From contig NZ_FOVT01000022.1 of assembly GCF_900115245.1 (NCBI RefSeq), forward strand, positions 33,798 to 97,797: a stretch of DNA of 64,000 nt. The letters run 5' to 3'. Position 1 is the stretch's first letter; each line of letters starts with the position of its first letter. Below the pieces are notes generated by a model, which was not told the DNA's origin, ran no database searches, and saw only the letters and a list, made by a program, of their open reading frames with translations. Of this stretch, positions 55,412 through 64,000 are shown piece by piece. This DNA is from Mesorhizobium sp. NFR06 (GTDB lineage Bacteria > Pseudomonadota > Alphaproteobacteria > Rhizobiales > Rhizobiaceae). The position numbers were made by a program, and so were the translations under genes.

Positions 55412-57544
55412 GTGAACCAGCAACCTAACATTCTATCGCCCAAAGAGGCCTTCAAAGCCTGCTTCTGCGCCGTTGCGGCCTATCTCGGCAGGCCGAGCGC
55501 GGAAACCGTGTTGTTCGCCGGGGTGCCGATTTCGGAGACTCGCATCGAGCCGGACGAAATCCGCCACCTCGCCGAGCGCATCGGCCTCGAGGTGCAGGAT
55601 TTCAGCCATCGCGATTTCCTGCGCGGCCGCTTCGATCTTCCGGCCATCGTCTTCCGCGTCAGCCAGTTGCCGGTCGCCCTCCTGGCGGAAATCGAAGGCG
55701 GGCAATATCTGACTGCGCCGCAGGAAAACGGCCGCACCGCGATCGACAGGTCGGAACTCGCCGAAAGCCATATCAGCGGCGGCACGTCCTTTTCGATCAC
55801 CTATGCAAACGCGGCCGAAGAGATGACGGTCGGCACCGCCGCGCGGATCGAAAGGCGGCACTGGCTGACCGGCACCATGGGCGCGTTCTGGCGCACCTAC
55901 TCCAAAGTGGTGCTGTCGGCGGTCTTCATCAATCTGCTGGCGATCGCCTCGCCGATCTTCACCATGAACGTCTACGACCGCATCCTGCCGAACAAGGCGA
56001 TAGCCACGCTGTGGGTGCTGGCGCTCGGCATCGGCGCGGCCATCCTGTTCGACCTGCTCCTCAAGACGGCCAGGGCGTCACTGATCGACTATGCCGGACG
56101 CAGGGCGGATCTGCGGATTTCCTATCTGCTGTTCGAAAAAGTGTTGAATTCGTCGCTTTCGGCCCGGCCAGGGTCGACGGGCGAATATGCAAATCGTGTT
56201 ACGCAATACGAATTCGTGCGCGAGTTCTTCACCTCGAACACCATCAGCGTCTTCATCGATACCATCTTCGTCTTCGTCTTCCTGCTGGTCATCTACGCCA
56301 TCGGCGGCTGGCTGGTGATCATACCGGCGCTGGCCTTCGTCATCTCCGTCATTGTCGGGCTGATCACGCAGCGGCGGATCGGCAAGCGGGTCGCCGCCTC
56401 GATGAACGAGGCGTCGCAGCGCCAGGCGCTGCTGGTCGAGTCCATTTCCACGCTGGAGACGATCAAATCGCTGCGCGCCGAAGCGTACCTGCTGCGCAAA
56501 TGGGGCGAGCACTCGAAGAACGCGGCCAATACGTCCGAGAAGATCAAGGAGCTCTCGGCGGCGGCGGGCAACATCACCGGCGCCATCCAGCAATTGGTGA
56601 CGGTCGCCCTGGTCGTTGCCGGCGCATATGCGTTCTCGGAAGGCCAGGTTTCGACAGGCGCCATCATCGGCACCGTCATGCTGGCCGGACGGGCCGTGGC
56701 GCCGCTCAGTCAGATCGCCATCACGCTTGCCCGGTTTCGGCAGGCGATGCTGTCGCTCAAGATCGTCAACACGATCATGTCGCAGCCGGAGGACCGACCC
56801 GATACGGTCGGTTTCGTCAACCGGCCGATCCGCAGCGGCGCGCTTGTCTTCAAGAATGTCGGATTCGCCTATCCGGGCACGGAGAACGAGGTCCTGAGCG
56901 GGCTCAACATCGCGGTCAAGCCCGGCGAGCGCGTCGGCATCATCGGCCGCATCGGCTCCGGCAAGACCACGATGGGCCGGCTGATCGGCCGGCTTTTCCT
57001 GCCGACATCGGGAGAGCTGCTGCTCGACGGCATCGACATCCGCCAATACCACCCGTCGGAGGTCCGCGCCGCGGTCGGCATCGTCGCGCAGGCCGGCGAC
57101 CTGTTTTCGGGCACCATCAAGGAAAACCTTTTGATGGCAGCGCCTGAAGCGACCGACGAGGAGATCATCGACGCGGCGAAAGCCGCCGGCGTCGATGACT
57201 TCGTCTCGCGGCATCCGCGCGGCTACGACATGAATGTCGGCGAGCGAGGCACCAATCTCTCGGGCGGACAACGGCAGGCGGTGGCAATCGCGCGGCTGCT
57301 TTTGACCAAACCGAAGATCGTTTTCCTGGACGAGCCGTCGGGTTCGATGGACCTCGCTTCCGAACGGCAATTGATCAAGCAGCTCAAGATGGCGTTCGAC
57401 CGCGATACGACGCTGATCGTGTCGACCCATCGCTACAGCATGCTCGAACTTGCCGACCGCCTCATCGTCATCGAGCAAGGCCGCATTGTCGCCGACGGAC
57501 CAAAGGAACGAGTCATCCAGGCATTGCAGAAGGGCAATGCCTGA
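55412..57544 (+). CDS. Type I secretion ABC exporter, LapB-like
   Basis: A 710-residue exporter. The N-terminal region (about 10-140) has a C39-peptidase-like fold but the usual catalytic residues are not evident, as in LapB/HlyB, where it only holds the substrate. Membrane helices follow (about 155-440: SKVVLSAVFINLLAIASPIF, TIFVFVFLLVIYAIGGWLVI). The ATPase has Walker A GRIGSGKTT near residue 512, signature NLSGGQRQAVAIARLL, Walker B KIVFLDEPSGSMD and STHRYSML with the switch histidine. GTG start; 39 bases after the channel gene. It exports unfolded adhesin, probably the one encoded from 60920. Confidence 0.92.
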   Translation: MNQQPNILSPKEAFKACFCAVAAYLGRPSAETVLFAGVPISETRIEPDEIRHLAERIGLEVQDFSHRDFLRGRFDLPAIVFRVSQLPVALLAEIEGGQYLTAPQENGRTAIDRSELAESHISGGTSFSITYANAAEEMTVGTAARIERRHWLTGTMGAFWRTYSKVVLSAVFINLLAIASPIFTMNVYDRILPNKAIATLWVLALGIGAAILFDLLLKTARASLIDYAGRRADLRISYLLFEKVLNSSLSARPGSTGEYANRVTQYEFVREFFTSNTISVFIDTIFVFVFLLVIYAIGGWLVIIPALAFVISVIVGLITQRRIGKRVAASMNEASQRQALLVESISTLETIKSLRAEAYLLRKWGEHSKNAANTSEKIKELSAAAGNITGAIQQLVTVALVVAGAYAFSEGQVSTGAIIGTVMLAGRAVAPLSQIAITLARFRQAMLSLKIVNTIMSQPEDRPDTVGFVNRPIRSGALVFKNVGFAYPGTENEVLSGLNIAVKPGERVGIIGRIGSGKTTMGRLIGRLFLPTSGELLLDGIDIRQYHPSEVRAAVGIVAQAGDLFSGTIKENLLMAAPEATDEEIIDAAKAAGVDDFVSRHPRGYDMNVGERGTNLSGGQRQAVAIARLLLTKPKIVFLDEPSGSMDLASERQLIKQLKMAFDRDTTLIVSTHRYSMLELADRLIVIEQGRIVADGPKERVIQALQKGNA

Positions 57545-57559
57545 GCGGAACGCAAAGAC

Positions 57560-58849
57560 ATGCTTGCAAGGGAAGATCGCCCACCACTTTTCGCCTCGGC
57601 GTCCATCTACATCATCGGGGCGCTGTTCGTGTGTTTCACGGCCTGGGCATCGTTTGCCGAGGTCGATGAGATCGCGCGCGGCGAAGGCAAGGTGATACCG
57701 GCCTCGAAGACGCAGATCATTCAGGCCAGCGAGCCCGGCGTCGTGCAGGAGATTGCCGTCAAGATCGGCCAGACCATCAAGAAGAACGACCTCATCATCC
57801 GTCTCGACAACTCGGGCAATACGTCGAGCCTCGGCGAGGAGAAGGCCAAGGCGCGCGCGCTGCAGGCGCGCATCGCGCGGCTGCAGTTCGAGCAGAGCGG
57901 CAATGTCGAGGGATCGTTTCCCTGCCCTGCGGAGATCCAGAAGGCCGCGCCCGAAATCTGCGACAATGAGCAAAAGCTGCTTGTGGCGCGCCGCGACAAT
58001 TTCGAAGTGAAGCTCTCGGTGCTCAAGTCGCGGCTCGACCAGCGCGAGAAGGAACTGGACGAGGCCACCGCCAATTCCGACCGCCTGTCCAAGAGCCTGG
58101 ACGTCACCGACCGGGAAGCGGCGCTGGTCGAGCCCATGGTCAAGAAGGGCCTGATGGCCAGGACCGAACAGCTTCGTGTCGAGCGCGAACAAACCGACCT
58201 TCACGGACAGCTGAGCCTCGCCGCCGAGACGATCAAGAAGAGCCAGTCGGCAATCACCGAGGCGCAGCTTCAGGTAAACGAGCTCGGCCTGCAGTTGCAG
58301 CAGGAAGCGTTGAGCGATCTGACCCAGGCGCTCGCGGATCTTTCCGTGGTCGACGAAACCATCCGCGGCGCCACCGACAAGGTGGCGCGCACCGACATCC
58401 GCTCGCCGGTCGACGGTATCGTCAACACGCTGGACGTCAACACGCTCGGCGCCTTCGTACAGCCCGGCGCAGTGGTGGCCGGCATCGTGCCGACCTCCGA
58501 GACGCTGCTTGTCGAAGCACGGGTTTCGCCGCGCGATGTCGCCTTCATCCAGCCGGACCAGGACGCGCTCATCAAGGTCACGGCCTATGATTTCTCGATC
58601 TTCGGCGGCATCGAGGGCAAGGTCTCCACCATCACCGCCGACAGCCTCGTCGACCAGAAGACCGGCGAGCCCTACTACCAGGTGCGGGTCGCGACCGAGA
58701 AGTCGACGTTGACCAGGAACGGCAAGGCCTATTCGATCATCCCCGGGATGATCTGTTCGGTCGACATCAAGACCGGGCGCAAGACGATCCTCAACTATCT
58801 TTTGAAGCCCATCAACAAAGCGCGTCAGGAGGCGATGAGTGAGCGATAG
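57560..58849 (+). CDS. HlyD-type membrane fusion protein, LapC-like
   Basis: A 429-residue periplasmic adaptor linking the ABC exporter and the TolC channel. One membrane helix near residues 15-38 (ASIYIIGALFVCFTAWASFA) precedes the lipoyl half EIARGEGKVIPASKTQIIQA and VAVKIGQTIKKNDLIIRL-like sequence, a long coiled-coil hairpin (about 90-275), and the second lipoyl half VARTDIRSPVDGIVNTLDVN. The C-terminal IIPGMICSVDIKTGRKTILN and YLLKPINKARQEAMSE is the HlyD signature. It starts 15 bases after the exporter gene and overlaps the next gene by 11 bases. Confidence 0.93.
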   Translation: MLAREDRPPLFASASIYIIGALFVCFTAWASFAEVDEIARGEGKVIPASKTQIIQASEPGVVQEIAVKIGQTIKKNDLIIRLDNSGNTSSLGEEKAKARALQARIARLQFEQSGNVEGSFPCPAEIQKAAPEICDNEQKLLVARRDNFEVKLSVLKSRLDQREKELDEATANSDRLSKSLDVTDREAALVEPMVKKGLMARTEQLRVEREQTDLHGQLSLAAETIKKSQSAITEAQLQVNELGLQLQQEALSDLTQALADLSVVDETIRGATDKVARTDIRSPVDGIVNTLDVNTLGAFVQPGAVVAGIVPTSETLLVEARVSPRDVAFIQPDQDALIKVTAYDFSIFGGIEGKVSTITADSLVDQKTGEPYYQVRVATEKSTLTRNGKAYSIIPGMICSVDIKTGRKTILNYLLKPINKARQEAMSER

Positions 58850-59480
58850 CGTCATCCACCCAGACACTTCGCGCGAACGGCTGCTGCCGGCGCTCGCGGC
58901 CGAGGATTTCGGTCCGGAGTTCCGGGTCGTGGCGCGCGGCGGGGTGCGCCGCGGCATCCGGCTTGAGCACGCCTTTTGGGTGTCGCTGAAGCAGATGGCG
59001 GAAAGCCGCAAATGCACGATCGGCATGCTGGTCGAGGAGATCGCCGAACACCATCCCGACCAGGGCAATCTCACCTCGGCGATCCGAGTCGCCTGCATGC
59101 GCGGCCTCGCCGAGGAGAGCATGGAACTGCGCAAGCTCGCCTCGATCCGCACGATCAACGCGATCCTGATCGCCTGCCCGTCGCCCGCCTTCGCGCTGTC
59201 GTCGTCGAAGAAGATCCTGGCCTTCAACACCCCGTTCCAGCAACTGGTCAGGCGTCAATTGCCGAGCGCCCCCGGCGAGGATGGACGGCAAGACCTGAAG
59301 CTGGCCTTGGACCTCAACGTTCCCGATATCTTCGCCCGGCTCGACGCCAATGGCGACACGCCCATCAGCACCGGCTTCGTCATCGGCTCCGGTGAGCGGC
59401 GCTACCGTGGGCAGCTCAGCGCCGTGCGCGCGCCCGTCACCGAGCCGGAATTGTTGATGGCCTTCGTCTTCAACGGCTAG
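58839..59480 (+). CDS. Ribbon-helix-helix domain protein in the secretion operon
   Basis: A 213-residue protein. Residues about 38-95 (RGIRLEHAFWVSLKQMAESR, TIGMLVEEIAEHHPDQGNLT SAIRVACMRGL) match the ribbon-helix-helix type found as RHH_4-like domains in alphaproteobacteria. The remaining part (about 100-213; INAILIACPSPAFALSSSKK, FNTPFQQLVRRQLPS) looks like a PAS-like sensor fold, an inference. It starts with GTG, six bases after AGGAGG, and overlaps the adaptor gene, so it is cotranslated with the exporter. A role in controlling the adhesin or secretion genes is likely but untested. Confidence 0.75.
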   Translation: MSDSVIHPDTSRERLLPALAAEDFGPEFRVVARGGVRRGIRLEHAFWVSLKQMAESRKCTIGMLVEEIAEHHPDQGNLTSAIRVACMRGLAEESMELRKLASIRTINAILIACPSPAFALSSSKKILAFNTPFQQLVRRQLPSAPGEDGRQDLKLALDLNVPDIFARLDANGDTPISTGFVIGSGERRYRGQLSAVRAPVTEPELLMAFVFNG

Positions 59481-59534
59481 TTTCGACGGGCTGGACAGTG
59501 CCTGCGCCGGCAGACGGAGCGCGTTGATGCTGTG

Positions 59535-59630
59535 CAGAATTCCGCGCCGCTGCACGCCTCGGCCGAGGTAACGGCAGGGATCCTCGGGGTCTCTTCGCAC
59601 CGCTTCGCGGCGCTACGTCCAAAGATGACG
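59535..59630. repeat. Dispersed palindromic repeat, family 1 copy 3 (truncated)
   Basis: GTGCAGAATTCCGCGCCGCT, GAGGTAACGGCAGGGATCCT and CGGGGTCTCTTCGCACCGCT followed by AAAGATGACG match the centre and right arm of copies 1 and 2; the left arm is missing. It sits between the converging RHH and LapG-type genes. Confidence 0.7.
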
Positions 59631-59660
59631 ACTTTGGGGAGGCCTTCGACGCCACGGCCC

Positions 59661-60596
59661 TCACGGCCGGCTCGGCGATCCTTCGCCGGGCGCCACCGTC
59701 GTGAAGCCACCGGCGATGTCGGCGATCTGCGCGCCGGACTTCGATCCATGGATCCAGGCGCGATCCGTGCTAAAGGAATAGAGCGGAACATAATCGGGCA
59801 ACTCGCTGTCGCGCAGGATGGCGTTGCCGAGGCTATCGAGGATGAAGGTGCCGCTTGCCGTGCTTACCGACAGAACGGCGTGGAAGAACTTGCGGCGACG
59901 ATCCTGAAGCACCACGAGCGACATGCTCTGTGCCGGGATCCCGGCACGCAACAGCGCCGCCATCTTGAGTATGGCGAAATCCTCGCAATCGCCGGCGCGA
60001 TGCTCGAGGACCTCCGAGGGCTTTGCCCAGTAGTCGAGCTTGCCGTAGACGACGCTGTCCCTGCGATAGGCGATCAGCCGGTTGATGCTGCTGTTGACGA
60101 AGGTGAGCTTGTCGCGAAAGCCCTTGTTCGCAGCTATATTGACGATCTCGGCGAAAACCGGGCTCTCGCGATCGCAGGCGCTGCCCGCGGTGCAATCGAC
60201 GATGGCGCGATAGACCGGAGCCCAGCGCGCCGCGACGGGAAAGTTGCGCATCGACAAGGCGACGGAGCCGAAAACGCCCGGGATGATCGCGGCCGTCTTG
60301 ATCGGGTCGATGCCTGCGGCGGGCGTGGCGGTCGAAAGCGCCTCAACCCCATAAGGCGTTGCCGGCGCATAGCCGGCCGAAACGTCGGCGATCCGGTATG
60401 CGGCGCTCGGCTGCCAAGGCTGCGGCCGGGTCAGCGAAACGCCGCCCAGGCTCGCCGGCGCCGGCACCCTTTGCAGGGCGCGATCCGCGCCGGAATTCGG
60501 GCTGGCGTACGACCCGCCTGCAAGACCGGCAAGGCCGATCGCCAGCAAGAGTACCTTGATCCCCGTCGTCCCCGGGGCTGCTTTTTGTATTTTCAT
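59661..60596 (-). CDS. Transglutaminase-like cysteine protease, LapG/BTLCP family
   Basis: A 311-residue periplasmic protease with an N-terminal signal sequence (IKVLLLAIGLAGLAGGSYAS). The BTLCP triad is Cys204 in EHRAGDCEDFAIL, His239 in RRKFFHAVL and Asp254 in GTFILDSLGN; the DYWAKPSEV segment before the cysteine is also family-typical. In Pseudomonas, LapG cuts the N-terminus of the LapA adhesin and frees it from the outer membrane when c-di-GMP is low, held in check by LapD. No LapD gene is in this window. Here the gene lies between the exporter operon and the giant adhesin, divergent from the latter, so that adhesin is the likely substrate. ATG at 60596. Confidence 0.87.
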   Translation of the reverse strand: MKIQKAAPGTTGIKVLLLAIGLAGLAGGSYASPNSGADRALQRVPAPASLGGVSLTRPQPWQPSAAYRIADVSAGYAPATPYGVEALSTATPAAGIDPIKTAAIIPGVFGSVALSMRNFPVAARWAPVYRAIVDCTAGSACDRESPVFAEIVNIAANKGFRDKLTFVNSSINRLIAYRRDSVVYGKLDYWAKPSEVLEHRAGDCEDFAILKMAALLRAGIPAQSMSLVVLQDRRRKFFHAVLSVSTASGTFILDSLGNAILRDSELPDYVPLYSFSTDRAWIHGSKSGAQIADIAGGFTTVAPGEGSPSRP

Positions 60597-60919
60597 AACG
60601 CCCACCTTTGACTGTGGACGCTACCAATCTTGTCTCAAATTATCGGAAAGGAAGGTGGGTAAGTTTCCGCGAATCACTCTATTCTATTTTCAATCAAATT
60701 TTATTCAAATTTATACTTTAATTTACCAAAACGGCGGCATTGGCCGCAGCCAATCCGGCGTTCTTCAATAGAACGCATAGCCAGATATATCATGTCGATT
60801 TACCAAGTGTAAAAAATGCGATTCTCTACATATTCCAATATATGAAATAGATTGAAGGTCTGTTGCAAAGCCCGAGCCCGGCATGTCTCTTTCCGGGAAA
60901 CGCCGGAGGGGCTTGAGCT
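60597..60919. promoter_or_regulatory. AT-rich divergent promoter region of LapG-type gene and adhesin
   Basis: The 323-base gap contains an unusually AT-rich stretch (about 60660-60730 and 60780-60860, with runs such as TTTTATTCAAATTTATACTT) in a GC-rich genome. ATTGGC/GCCAAT (60739-60754) is a perfect inverted repeat with loop CGCA, and ATTTACCAA occurs twice (60721 and 60798). In Rhizobiales such AT-rich promoters are often bound by MucR/Ros. Regulation is inferred. Confidence 0.55.
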
Positions 60920-63900
60920 ATGACGAACAATATCGAATTCGACGCCGTTTCAAATTCCTGGGACGAGCATTCGACCGCTGGGGAAAATCCGATCTCGACT
61001 GGCATCCAGGTGGCGCAGGCCGCCAGCGGCCAGCCGGCGAGCGAGCCGGTGCCGGTCGATGTCGGCAGCGGCGCGCCGGCCCAGGGCGCGGCCAACGCAC
61101 CGGCCACAAACCAGCCGGCGGCCGATGCGAATGCGCCGGCCTCCAACGCCCCGGCTTCCAATGCCAACGCAAACGCGCCGACCGGAAACGCGCCGGCGGC
61201 GAATGCCGCGGCCTCGAACGTTCCGCATGAATATCACGCCGAAGCCGGCAATGTCGTGAAGCTTCCGGCCAATGTCTCGATCGACAACATCAAGGTCGAC
61301 GGGCACAACCTGGTGCTGGTGCAGCCCGACGGGTCCGAGATCGTCATCAAGGACGGCGCGCTGAACGTGCCGACCTTCATCCTCGGCGACGTCGAGGTGC
61401 CACGCGTCGCCCTGATCGCCGCGCTCGAGGCAAGCCATGTCGATGTCGCCTTCGGCGCCGACGGCTCGATCTCTGCGGGCGGCAATGGCGCACCGGGCAG
61501 CGCGGGCGGAAATTTCGAACAGCCCCCCGGCGGCATCGGCGACGGCTTCGGCCTCACCGCCCTGCTGCCGCCGACGGACCTCGCGTTCGGCCAGCCGGAG
61601 CATCGCGAGCTGTTCCCGGGCCTGCTGCCTGACTCCACGCCGACGATCCTCGACCTGACGCCTTCCGTCGAAGGCGGCGACACCATCGTCGACGAAAAGG
61701 GCCTGCCGGTGAGCTCCGGTTCGGAAGGATCGGGCGAAGCGCAGAATCCCGCGCCCAACTCCGATCAGTCCGAGATCAACAGCGGCACCTTCACCGTCAA
61801 TTCACCCGACGGCATCGGCTCGCTGAACATCAACGGCCAGGTGATCTCGGCCGCCGCGCTCGCCAACAGCGGATCGACGCCGATCGAAATCACCACGCCG
61901 CTCGGCAACACGCTGACCATCAATGGCTATGACGCCGCGACCGGCCAGGTGAGCTACACCTACACGCTGCTGCACAGCGAGCCCCATCCCGGCGCGGGAA
62001 CCGATTCCATCTTCGACAATATGACGGTGACGGTCACCGACAGCGACGGCGACGTCTCGCTTCCCGGTACGCTCTCTGTCCAGATCGTTGACGATGTGCC
62101 GACGGCCAATGCCGATACGGACGCTGTGCCTTCGGGCTCACACGCGCCGATCGACGGAAATGTCATCACCGGTGCTGGCAGCGACGGCAATGCTGGCGGG
62201 GCGGATATCCAGGGCGCTGACGGCGCAAGCGTGACCTCGGCCTATGGCAAGGACGGCGCGGGCTCGGCGCAGACAGTGACGGGCGCCGGAGTGTCGATCG
62301 CGGGCGAGTATGGCACGCTGCTGCTGCACTCCGACGGCACCTACACTTACACCCGCGCGGCGGAGACGAAGGGCGGCGTGGACGACGTGTTCCACTACAC
62401 GCTGACGGACGGCGACGGCGACCAGTCGTCGACGACGCTGACCATCTCGATCGGCAACACGCCGCCGACCATCGACGGCCTCACTCCGGAAGCCAATGGC
62501 GGCGACGTCACCGTCAATGAAGCGGCGCTCAATGCGGGCACGCCGGGCGGACCCGGATCCGACCCGGCAAGCACCGCCGAGACCGGCACAGGGACCTTCA
62601 CCATAGCCTCGCCCGACGGCATCGCATCGCTGACGATCGACGGCCATGCCTTCATCACCAACGGCGTGTTCACCGCCGACTCCTTCACCACCGCGCTTGG
62701 CAACACGCTCAACGTGACCGGCTACAATGCCGCCACCGGCGAGGTGAGCTACACCTATACCTTGCTCGACAATGAGGCGCACGATCCCGTTCAGGGCACC
62801 AACAACCTTTTCGAGAATTTCACCGTCTCGCTCACCGACCAGGACGGCCAGAACGCCTCCAGCACGCTCTCTGTCGACATCCTCGATGACGTGCCGACGG
62901 CGAAGGCAGATACGGACGCGGCGCAATCCGGCGAGAAGGTGACGGGCAATGTCGAGACCGGCGCGAGCACCCATGGCACCGGCGCGGCGGACACGGCGGG
63001 AGCGGACGGAATAGCCTCGATCGCCTGGACGGGCTCGGTTACCAGCAACGGCGTGACGACGGTGACGGGCGCGCATGGCGTGCTGACGGTCTTCGCCAAT
63101 GGCGATTACAGCTATCAGGCCACCCCGAACGCGCCGACCGGCACCGACGTGTTCAACTACACGATCACCGACGGCGACGGCGACACCTCGTCGGCAACGT
63201 TGACGATCGACGTGACCGGCAGCCAGCCGCGTGTGGTGGCGGAGGTCGCCGCGGTCAACGAGGCGGGTATCGACACGACGCCGCCGGCCGGCGACCTCGG
63301 CCCCGGCACGGTGGACGGCTCGCATGCAGGCGACGGCTCGGAAACCACGACGGGCACGCTGACGTTCGCGGACCCCGACGGGGCGACGGTGACCGGTGTT
63401 GCATCGGGCAATATCGGCAGCGACGTGAGCGGCAATGTCGGCACGAACATCAATGGCACGTACGGCATCCTGCACGTCAACGCGGACGGCACCTACACCT
63501 ATACGTTGACGTCGCCGGAAGCGAATGTTCCGGCGGGCAACGACGGCGCCAACGTGCAGCCCGGGCAGGATGTGTTCACGTTCACGGTAACCGATGGCCT
63601 TGGCAATACGTCGACATCGACGATCTCGATCAATATCACCGACGATGTTCCTACGATCACCAATGCGGTGGTCGGCAGCTCGGTGACGCTGGACGAGACC
63701 AACAACGGTCCGACGACGGACGGCGTGCTGAACCCGGCGATCATGACGGCGACGAGCGCTGCGGCGATCGTGACGCTGACCTCCAACTACGGCGCCGACG
63801 GCGCCGGCACCACGGCCTATGCGCTGTCGGTGACGAACCCGGCCTCGGGGCTGGCGACGGCGCAGGGCGACCATGCCATCACGCTGGTGCAGGTCGGCGC

Positions 63901-64000
63901 CACGGTGCAGGGCCAGTACACCGATGCCGGCGGCACCCACACCGCCTTCACGGTGTCGGTCGCTTCCGACGGCAAGATGACGGTGGTGCAGAACGTCGCG
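60920..64000 (+). CDS. Giant repetitive RTX/Lap-like adhesin, N-terminal 1027 residues (3' end outside window)
   Basis: The reading frame is open from the ATG at 60920, eight bases after GGAGGGG, to the last base. Residues 1-45 are variable; about 48-95 is an Ala/Asn/Pro-rich linker with NAPA repeats; 98-180 (GNVVKLPANVSIDNIKVDGH, ALNVPTFILGDVEVPRVALI) is a compact domain typical of rhizobial secreted adhesins. From about residue 289 a module beginning GTFTVNSPDGI and ending DDVPTANADTDA repeats after 269 residues (558 onward), interleaved with VCBS/cadherin-like strands such as SDGTYTYTR and NADGTYTYTL. This is DUF5801/VCBS-type architecture. A C-terminal type I secretion signal is expected beyond the window. 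It should be exported by the LapBCE-like system upstream and trimmed by the LapG-type protease. Confidence 0.85.
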   Translation, partial: MTNNIEFDAVSNSWDEHSTAGENPISTGIQVAQAASGQPASEPVPVDVGSGAPAQGAANAPATNQPAADANAPASNAPASNANANAPTGNAPAANAAASNVPHEYHAEAGNVVKLPANVSIDNIKVDGHNLVLVQPDGSEIVIKDGALNVPTFILGDVEVPRVALIAALEASHVDVAFGADGSISAGGNGAPGSAGGNFEQPPGGIGDGFGLTALLPPTDLAFGQPEHRELFPGLLPDSTPTILDLTPSVEGGDTIVDEKGLPVSSGSEGSGEAQNPAPNSDQSEINSGTFTVNSPDGIGSLNINGQVISAAALANSGSTPIEITTPLGNTLTINGYDAATGQVSYTYTLLHSEPHPGAGTDSIFDNMTVTVTDSDGDVSLPGTLSVQIVDDVPTANADTDAVPSGSHAPIDGNVITGAGSDGNAGGADIQGADGASVTSAYGKDGAGSAQTVTGAGVSIAGEYGTLLLHSDGTYTYTRAAETKGGVDDVFHYTLTDGDGDQSSTTLTISIGNTPPTIDGLTPEANGGDVTVNEAALNAGTPGGPGSDPASTAETGTGTFTIASPDGIASLTIDGHAFITNGVFTADSFTTALGNTLNVTGYNAATGEVSYTYTLLDNEAHDPVQGTNNLFENFTVSLTDQDGQNASSTLSVDILDDVPTAKADTDAAQSGEKVTGNVETGASTHGTGAADTAGADGIASIAWTGSVTSNGVTTVTGAHGVLTVFANGDYSYQATPNAPTGTDVFNYTITDGDGDTSSATLTIDVTGSQPRVVAEVAAVNEAGIDTTPPAGDLGPGTVDGSHAGDGSETTTGTLTFADPDGATVTGVASGNIGSDVSGNVGTNINGTYGILHVNADGTYTYTLTSPEANVPAGNDGANVQPGQDVFTFTVTDGLGNTSTSTISINITDDVPTITNAVVGSSVTLDETNNGPTTDGVLNPAIMTATSAAAIVTLTSNYGADGAGTTAYALSVTNPASGLATAQGDHAITLVQVGATVQGQYTDAGGTHTAFTVSVASDGKMTVVQNVA

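Noticed and set aside
56078..59230. 1050-codon minus-strand frame across the ABC exporter and HlyD genes
   Set aside because: Antisense shadow of three well-supported genes; low-complexity Arg/Asp/Leu composition.
62138..63940. 600-codon minus-strand frame opposite the adhesin
   Set aside because: Shadow of repetitive Gly/Asp/Thr coding sequence; no ribosome site or recognisable motif.

Overview
This 64 kb window is chromosomal DNA from a GC-rich alphaproteobacterium of the order Hyphomicrobiales (Rhizobiales), most likely Mesorhizobium or a close relative in the Phyllobacteriaceae. The evidence is the plant-type glutamate-cysteine ligase, a short DUF768-like protein, a phasin, a PdhS-type cell-cycle kinase, a zwf-pgl-edd Entner-Doudoroff operon, a His tRNA that lacks the extra 5' G, and rhizobial-type small RNAs and dispersed repeats. 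No phage, plasmid, IS transposase or CRISPR array is visible.

Layout. 1-7.3 kb: end of gshA, a DUF937 protein with tandem motifs, an AbcR-like sRNA beside a DUF1127 gene and a divergent LsrB/VtlR-like LysR regulator, xseA, a DmpA-type aminopeptidase and tRNA-His. 7.4-14.8 kb: a three-hairpin anti-Shine-Dalgarno sRNA (alpha-r14/cuckoo type) just 3' of a phasin gene, a 1246-residue PAS histidine kinase behind a CtrA box, and acetoacetyl-CoA synthetase. 14.8-30.2 kb: AsmA-like protein, a potFGHI-type polyamine importer, a DMT permease, a RamB-like regulator divergent from isocitrate lyase, a degenerate receiver protein, a HAD hydrolase and a puuA-puuB-like putrescine degradation pair. 30.4-41.6 kb: SH3 protein, a decayed Mur-ligase-like gene, an SDR, zwf-pgl-edd, a VWA protein, a GlxA-type regulator and folD. 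41.8-51.1 kb: a surface-polysaccharide cluster (chain-length protein, flippase, several glycosyltransferases, polymerase/ligase). 51.2-53.3 kb: proC and an SAF-domain oxidoreductase. 53.9-64 kb: a Lap-like type I secretion locus (TolC, ABC exporter, HlyD adaptor, ribbon-helix-helix protein, LapG-type protease) and the first 1027 codons of a giant repetitive adhesin that runs off the window.

How the parts fit together. Carbon and redox metabolism are prominent: acetoacetate and C2 use (acetoacetyl-CoA synthetase, isocitrate lyase, phasin), glucose through the Entner-Doudoroff route, and polyamine uptake plus gamma-glutamyl putrescine breakdown. The other strong theme is the cell surface: exopolysaccharide or O-antigen assembly and a large secreted adhesin with its own exporter and a candidate releasing protease, as expected of a root-associated bacterium. 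Post-transcriptional control is well represented by two recognisable sRNAs and a third structured candidate.

Two families of short dispersed repeats decorate intergenic spaces. All three copies of family 1 lie between convergent genes; one copy of family 2 appears to supply a stop codon. Function calls rest on reading the sequence and on recall of protein and RNA families; no database search was run.
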